Shown here one piece after another: positions 8,024 to 10,524 of a stretch of DNA of 10,524 nt. How positions within the stretch are numbered: the stretch's first letter is position 1; every line of letters starts with the position of its first letter. The stretch comes from Treponema sp. (GTDB taxonomy: Bacteria > Spirochaetota > Spirochaetia > Treponematales > Breznakiellaceae). Position numbers and translations under genes: made by a program. Under the pieces are notes generated by a model. It ran no database searches and had not been told where the DNA came from. It was given only the letters and a program-made list of their open reading frames with translations. The DNA lies in the NCBI GenBank assembly GCA_031268245.1, contig JAIRXN010000134.1, forward strand, positions 1-10,524, read 5' to 3'.

Positions 8024-8968
8024 TCAGTACAGGGCTTCCTGTAAATTTTTTACATTTTGGGACATTAATTTGTAATAGCTTTCTCCCCGGTCAAAATCCC
8101 TTTGGGAAATGTTGTGAACCGCATGGAGCAGCAGTTTTTTTGTCCCCGTTTCCTCGCAGATCGTATCGGCGATTTTTTCGTTGGACAGTTCAATGTGGAA
8201 GACCGCGGGGATCTTTTCCGCCCTCACCTTTTCAATCAGGAAGGCCACGGTAGCGGCGCTGCATTCGGTTTCGGTTGAGCAGCCGGGGAATGCGGCAAAG
8301 TACTCAAGGCCGTAGGCATCGGCAAAGTAACGGAAAGGGAAACGGTCACCGAACACGAAAGTTTTCCGTTTTGCGCCGTTTACGACATTCTGAAAGGCGT
8401 CGTCCAGGGCCGTTAGTTTTTCCAGATAGGATCCCGTGTTGCGTGCATAGACCGCCGCATTGGCGGGGTCCCGTTGTTCAAGTACACTGGAGATCTTCTG
8501 TACAATGAGTTTCGCGTTTTTGGGGGAAGTCCAGACATGCTCATCGTATTCGGGGCCCTCCGCTTCCTCCTCTTCTTCTTCCTGCATCCCCTCGACGACA
8601 ACTTCCTCCACCACTTCCACGCAGTCCATGAGGGTAACGATTTCCATGCGGCTCGTATCCATTGATTCGATGATACGTTCAACCCAGGCATCGGATTCGC
8701 CGCCCACATAGATAAAGACATCGCAGTTTTGCACTTTGATAATATCCTGAGGGCTCGGATCATAGGAGTGGCTTTCCGATCCCGGCCTAAGCAGCATGGT
8801 GAGATTAATCTTGTCTCCGGCCACCTCGCGGACAAAATCGTAGGGCGGGAAGATGGTAGTAACCACGTTTATTTTTCCGTCCGCCCTTCCCGCAGCCTTC
8901 CGCCCTCCGGCCGGTAAGACTACGGCCAGGGACGCCAACACGCATATAAAAAGAACCATTCGTTTCAT
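8024..8968 (-). CDS. znuA: Zinc (or manganese) ABC transporter substrate-binding protein, ZnuA/TroA family
   Basis: Exported cluster A-I metal-binding protein of 314 residues that captures Zn2+ (possibly Mn2+) for an ABC importer. A signal peptide (MKRMVLFICVLASLAVVLPA) is followed by GGRKAAG. Likely metal ligands are His67 in ESHSYDP, His144 in YDEHVWTSP, and the DRFPFRYFADAYGLEY segment (Asp208 region), which replaces the third His seen in E. coli ZnuA. The downstream ELSNEKIADTICEETGTKKLL and HAVHNIS segments match Gram-positive-type homologues I recall. The loop before His144, usually His-rich in ZnuA, is here purely acidic (residues about 117-143, with six consecutive Glu). The ribosome binding site AGGAG (8974-8978) is ideal. 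The permease and ATPase partners are not in the window. The upstream Fur-family regulator supports zinc and possible co-transcription, although terminator-like hairpins intervene. Confidence 0.9.
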   Translation of the reverse strand: MKRMVLFICVLASLAVVLPAGGRKAAGRADGKINVVTTIFPPYDFVREVAGDKINLTMLLRPGSESHSYDPSPQDIIKVQNCDVFIYVGGESDAWVERIIESMDTSRMEIVTLMDCVEVVEEVVVEGMQEEEEEEAEGPEYDEHVWTSPKNAKLIVQKISSVLEQRDPANAAVYARNTGSYLEKLTALDDAFQNVVNGAKRKTFVFGDRFPFRYFADAYGLEYFAAFPGCSTETECSAATVAFLIEKVRAEKIPAVFHIELSNEKIADTICEETGTKKLLLHAVHNISQRDFDRGESYYKLMSQNVKNLQEALY

Positions 8969-8983
8969 ACAAACTCCTATAAA

Positions 8984-9003
8984 AAGCGGACGTCTCGCCG
9001 CTT
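8984..9003 (-). promoter_or_regulatory. Terminator-like hairpin directly before the znuA ribosome binding site
   Basis: In the minus direction, AAGCGG (9003-8998) pairs with CCGCTT (8989-8984) around an 8-base loop, and the 3' arm runs into five T residues (8985-8981). The AGGAG site of znuA follows after two bases. The shape is that of a small intrinsic terminator, but its position in front of a gene would also suit a leader regulatory element or an RNA structure that limits ribosome access. Confidence 0.45.
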
Positions 9004-9007
9004 AGGT

Positions 9008-9055
9008 AAATCGCTTAAAAATGCGATTTTGTAAGGCTTTAGCCTGAAAAATCGC
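9008..9055 (-). promoter_or_regulatory. Attenuator-like nested and alternative hairpins in the znuA leader
   Basis: In the minus direction, GCGATTTT (9055-9048) pairs with AAAATCGC (9030-9023), enclosing an inner AGGCT/AGCCT stem (9045-9041 with 9038-9034). The 3' arm is followed by ATTTTT (9022-9017), giving an intrinsic-terminator shape. The same 3' arm can instead pair with GCGATTT (9014-9008), forming a 7-base-pair hairpin that excludes the first. This 1:2 versus 2:3 arrangement is what transcription attenuators look like. I see no known riboswitch core, and it could simply be the terminator of the regulator operon. Confidence 0.45.
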
Positions 9056-9057
9056 AA

Positions 9058-9094
9058 GACTTGTTCAGTAACCAACCGGGTTATTGAACAAGTC
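9058..9094. repeat. Long near-perfect inverted repeat between the membrane protein gene and znuA
   Basis: Arms of 16 bases, GACTTGTTCAGTAACC (9058-9073) and GGTTATTGAACAAGTC (9079-9094), surround a 5-base centre. Fifteen of sixteen positions are complementary. The odd pair is G-T on the plus strand and A-C on the minus strand, so an RNA from the plus strand would fold slightly better, although no plus-strand gene is visible. It could be a dispersed intergenic repeat, a protein-binding palindrome, or part of the terminator region of the regulator operon. No U-run follows directly on either strand. Confidence 0.6.
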
Positions 9095-9147
9095 AAATAA
9101 CTCCTGAACCTCTTACAAAACTTGAGCACGTTTTGCCGGGGGCAGGA

Positions 9148-9450
9148 TCAGCAGTTCATTTTTACTTTAAGCTGTACGGCACTTAAAGGAACAAAACGGA
9201 AAACGGCGAATTTCAAAATAAAGACGACCGTCAAGAGAGCGGCCGCGGAGAAACCGGGATAAGAGGCGGCGCTTTTTAACTCCCGGAAAAAATTTTCCAC
9301 CCTCTGTATCAGGAGGCACAGGGGGCATCCTTCGCCGGAACAATCGTGATCTTGGTGAAAGAGAATATAGCCTTCTAAAAAGAGGGCGGCCATGACAAAG
9401 CAAAGGCCCAGGCACAACCATCCCGGCCTGTTCGCAGGCTTAGCCACCAT
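9148..9450 (-). CDS. Small two-helix membrane protein with HxxHxC-x4-CPxC motif, function unknown
   Basis: A 100-residue protein that I cannot assign to a characterised family. A longer frame is open upstream, but I chose the ATG at 9448-9450 because it overlaps the last 11 bases of the regulator gene, as in coupled genes. Residues about 11-31 form a hydrophobic helix. They are followed by His32, His35, Cys37, Cys42 and Cys45 in FHQDHDCSGEGCPLC, then an amphipathic stretch LLIQRVENFFRELK. A second helix spans about 68-87 (FSAAALLTVVFILKFAVFRF), and the end LKVKMNC adds another Cys. The Cys/His cluster lies between the two helices and could bind zinc or another metal, or be redox active. I recall similar short proteins with HDCxGxxCPxC beside Fur-family genes in Firmicutes, but cannot verify it. 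Its position between the regulator and znuA points to metal homeostasis. Confidence 0.75.
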   Translation of the reverse strand: MVAKPANRPGWLCLGLCFVMAALFLEGYILFHQDHDCSGEGCPLCLLIQRVENFFRELKSAASYPGFSAAALLTVVFILKFAVFRFVPLSAVQLKVKMNC

Positions 9451-9868
9451 AGGCGCCCCCGGCAAGACACTTTTGGCAGGTTCCGTAAAAAACAGTCCTA
9501 AGCAGATTGATCTTAAAATTATGGCTGCGGAGGAGATGTTTTTCGATCTTATCCAGCAAATCGCAGTCCGCATGGATGAGATCGCCGCAGATTTCGCACT
9601 TCAAATGGAAATGATCCCGGCATTTTGCCGCGTCTATGTACTGGTAACAGGCGCTTTTGCCCTCATTCAACACATATTTGCGGATCTTTCCCCCGGCCGC
9701 CAGTTTCTCCAGATGCCGGTAGATAGTGGCCTGCCCAATAATCTCTTCGGTATCCTCAAAATGCCTCGCTATCTGATTGACCGTGACATGAGTTCCCCCA
9801 AGGGACTCCATGTAATCAAGGATGCGCCGTCCCTGGCGGGTATGATGATTTGCCGGACGTGTTGCCAT
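9440..9868 (-). CDS. Fur-family metal-responsive transcriptional regulator (probably Zur)
   Basis: Cytoplasmic DNA-binding repressor of 142 residues, the usual Fur length. The N-terminal winged helix spans about 10-70, with HTH sequence VTVNQIARHF and the conserved IGQATIYRHLEKLAAGGKI. The dimerisation and metal domain follows with DHFHLKCEICGDLIHADC (from about 85), a His-rich turn (RSHNFKI) and a closing CQKC. Cys91, Cys94, Cys131 and Cys134 are the two CxxC pairs of the structural zinc site, and His86, His88 and His116 are candidate sensory ligands. The downstream znuA suggests zinc sensing, but Fur and PerR cannot be excluded by sequence. The ATG at 9866-9868 is the first start available because an in-frame TGA lies four codons upstream. 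The promoter is so close that the mRNA should be almost leaderless. The small membrane protein gene overlaps its 3' end. Confidence 0.92.
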   Translation of the reverse strand: MATRPANHHTRQGRRILDYMESLGGTHVTVNQIARHFEDTEEIIGQATIYRHLEKLAAGGKIRKYVLNEGKSACYQYIDAAKCRDHFHLKCEICGDLIHADCDLLDKIEKHLLRSHNFKINLLRTVFYGTCQKCLAGGAYGG

Positions 9869-9876
9869 AGGTCTGT

Positions 9877-9905
9877 ATCATAGCATAATGGACAGAGACT
9901 GTCAA
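9877..9905 (-). promoter_or_regulatory. Strong sigma-70 promoter of the Fur-family regulator gene
   Basis: On the minus strand a perfect TTGACA (9900-9905) is followed after exactly 17 bases by TATGAT (9877-9882, five of six matches). The expected start site, 5-9 bases further on, falls at about 9872-9868, while the regulator's ATG begins at 9868. There is no room for a Shine-Dalgarno sequence. A Fur-box-like palindrome lies three bases upstream of the -35 element. Confidence 0.8.
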
Positions 9906-9908
9906 TAT

Positions 9909-9927
9909 GAAAATGAATATCATTTTT
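9909..9927. promoter_or_regulatory. Fur/Zur-box-like operator upstream of the regulator gene
   Basis: The plus strand holds GAAAATGAATATCATTTTT. Its core AAAATGA (9910-9916) and TCATTTT (9920-9926) is a perfect 7-3-7 inverted repeat. Against the classical 19-base E. coli Fur consensus I count 14 identities. It is placed just upstream of the -35 box of the Fur-family gene, as expected for autoregulation. The A/T-rich half-sites could equally be read by a Zur paralogue. No similar palindrome was found before the antiporter operon. Confidence 0.6.
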
Positions 9928-9931
9928 AATT

Positions 9932-10183
9932 TTATTCGCAACGAAGGGTATATACTCCATGTTCCCCCCGGAGCAGTAAAGTTTGCACCTGTCCTGAAGT
10001 CCCGGCGGGAACCGCCATCAGATCCGCTCCGAAGCGTTTGGTCATGGTATCCGGGCTCTGGCGGAGATTCAGGGTAAGAACGGAGCCGTCAAACAGGGTA
10101 AGGGCAAGGATCCCCGCCACCCCCGCAAGACAGGCGGTACGGAAGGGACGAGCTTTAAGGTTTTCAAGGACAGGCCCCGGTAT
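9932..10183 (-). pseudogene. Remnant of the N-terminus of an FtsX/MacB-type ABC permease
   Basis: Translation on the minus strand gives VLENLKARPFRTACLAG (from about 10171), then a hydrophobic stretch AGILALTLFDGSVLTLNLRQ, then RFGADLMAVPAGTSGQVQTL and LLRGEHGVYTLRCE, followed by TAA at 9932-9934. The R-P-F-R-T start, the first helix, and GADLMxVPAG followed by LLRGE are characteristic of the beginning of FtsX-like permeases of about 380 residues. Only about 80 codons remain. The expected initiator Met is replaced by GTC, a TAG stop lies a few codons upstream, and the rest of the permease and any ATPase partner are missing. The 3' break lies next to the promoter region of the Fur-family gene. 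A GTG at 10118-10120 could be misread as the start of a short gene. Confidence 0.65.
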
Positions 10184-10198
10184 CTAAATTTCGTCTTT

Positions 10199-10393
10199 TC
10201 ATACCAACGACACGAACTTTTGTTTTGATTCGCAGGCCTGGTAATCAACCGGATAGTGATCCATCTCTCCGTATACATTTTGTATCTTCCGGTAAGTCCA
10301 GCCTTCAATGGGCGCACCCAGCCGTATCCCGATGATCTTTGCAAGCCAGCCTGCATATATTTTTTCAATATATTCCGGTTTAAGTTTTGTTAT
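10199..10393 (-). pseudogene. Remnant of the N-terminus of an ADP-ribosylglycohydrolase-family protein
   Basis: Translation on the minus strand from 10393 gives 64 codons: ITKLKPEYIEKIYAGWLAKI, then IGIRLGAPIEGWTYRKIQNV, then YGEMDHYPVDYQACESKQKF and VSLV before TGA. The IYAGWLxKxIGxRLGAPxEGWTY segment matches the N-terminus of ADP-ribosylglycohydrolase (DraG-like) proteins, enzymes that remove ADP-ribose from N-, S- or O-linked substrates. After YPVDY the family continues with the metal-binding DDD-type motif, which is absent here. The position of the initiator is ATA, and an in-frame TAA lies two codons upstream with no ATG, GTG or TTG between. With the start lost and roughly the first seventh of the protein left, it is a decayed copy. 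Function is gone. Confidence 0.68.
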
Positions 10394-10524
10394 GATTTAA
10401 AAATTCATCCTTTTTCCATTCCAAATATAGTTGGGCTGTTCCAAATCTTCAGCTTTTGGAACAAGATCGCTTTATTCGCAGTGGGGTCTAATACCCAAGA
10501 ACCCGCTCGCCGGCTCACGGGGGA
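10394..10524. other. Non-coding right edge with repeated TTCCAAA half-sites
   Basis: No gene is supportable here. TTCCAAAT occurs at 10419-10426 and again at 10439-10446, exactly 20 bases apart, about two helical turns. The second copy also forms a 9-base inverted repeat, TGTTCCAAA (10437-10445) with TTTGGAACA (10455-10463), over a 9-base centre. The sites lie upstream of the ADP-ribosylglycohydrolase remnant and may be its old operator. A possible -10 (TATATT, 10424-10429 on the minus strand) has no convincing -35. The last 60 bases show nothing that I recognise. Confidence 0.4.

Noticed and set aside
9451..9573. N-terminal extension of the small membrane protein inside the regulator gene
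   Set aside because: The extension is an alternate-frame reading of the well-supported regulator, and the ATG at 9448-9450 gives a compact protein with typical coupled-gene overlap.
9951..9956. TATACT on the plus strand as a divergent promoter from the Fur-box region
   Set aside because: No -35 element lies at a workable spacing and no plus-strand gene follows.
10069..10368. Open frame of 99 codons on the minus strand overlapping both remnants
   Set aside because: It reads through the two remnants in the wrong frame. The family-matching translations are in other frames.
9931..10480. Ten-base direct repeat TTTATTCGCA at 9931-9940 and 10471-10480 flanking the remnants
   Set aside because: It looked like a target duplication around an insertion, but ten-base matches are expected many times by chance in a window of this size, and no transposase or terminal inverted repeat is present.
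1..10524. CRISPR arrays, tRNA or rRNA genes, insertion sequences
   Set aside because: I found no spaced direct-repeat array, no recognisable tRNA or rRNA segment, and no transposase reading frame on either strand.

Overview
Every gene I can support in this window lies on the minus strand, so transcription runs from high to low coordinates. The moderately GC-rich coding sequence, exported proteins whose processed ends read AGGKKE or AGGRK, and a BMP-type ABC importer paired with a sugar kinase all suggest a spirochaete of the Treponema group, perhaps one of the gut or free-living relatives. This placement rests on style and recollection, not on a marker gene.

Right end (about 9930-10524): no intact gene. 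Two short remnants with recognisable N-terminal family sequence survive. One is the start of an ADP-ribosylglycohydrolase-family protein, with its start codon lost and its frame ending after 64 codons. The other is the start of an FtsX/MacB-type ABC permease, also without a usable start and ending after about 80 codons. Repeated TTCCAAA-type half-sites lie upstream of the first remnant.

Metal-regulation block (about 8024-9930): a consensus sigma-70 promoter with a Fur-box-like palindrome just upstream drives a Fur-family regulator, probably Zur. The first possible start codon is so close to the promoter that the mRNA should be leaderless or nearly so. A 100-residue two-helix membrane protein carrying an HxxHxC-x4-CPxC motif overlaps the end of the regulator gene. 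Next comes an approximately 180-base spacer full of inverted repeats, including two terminator-like hairpins and a mutually exclusive pairing just before the ribosome binding site of a ZnuA/TroA-type zinc-binding protein. No ZnuB permease or ZnuC ATPase is present.

Transport operon (<1-7979): a hairpin after znuA and a fresh TTGACA promoter begin a tightly spaced six-gene operon. In order it encodes a CPA2 cation/proton antiporter fused to a PTS EIIA type-2 domain, an FGGY sugar kinase, a BMP-family solute-binding protein, a double ABC ATPase and two permeases, the last cut by the window edge. The natural reading is uptake of a nucleoside or sugar-like solute by the ABC importer, phosphorylation by the kinase, and ion exchange by an antiporter that may sense the phosphorylation state of the PTS. 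The substrate cannot be read from the sequence.

The observations most worth following are the EIIA-antiporter at the head of a non-PTS uptake operon, the regulator-coupled Cys/His membrane protein, the attenuator-like znuA leader, and the leaderless, probably autoregulated fur-family gene.
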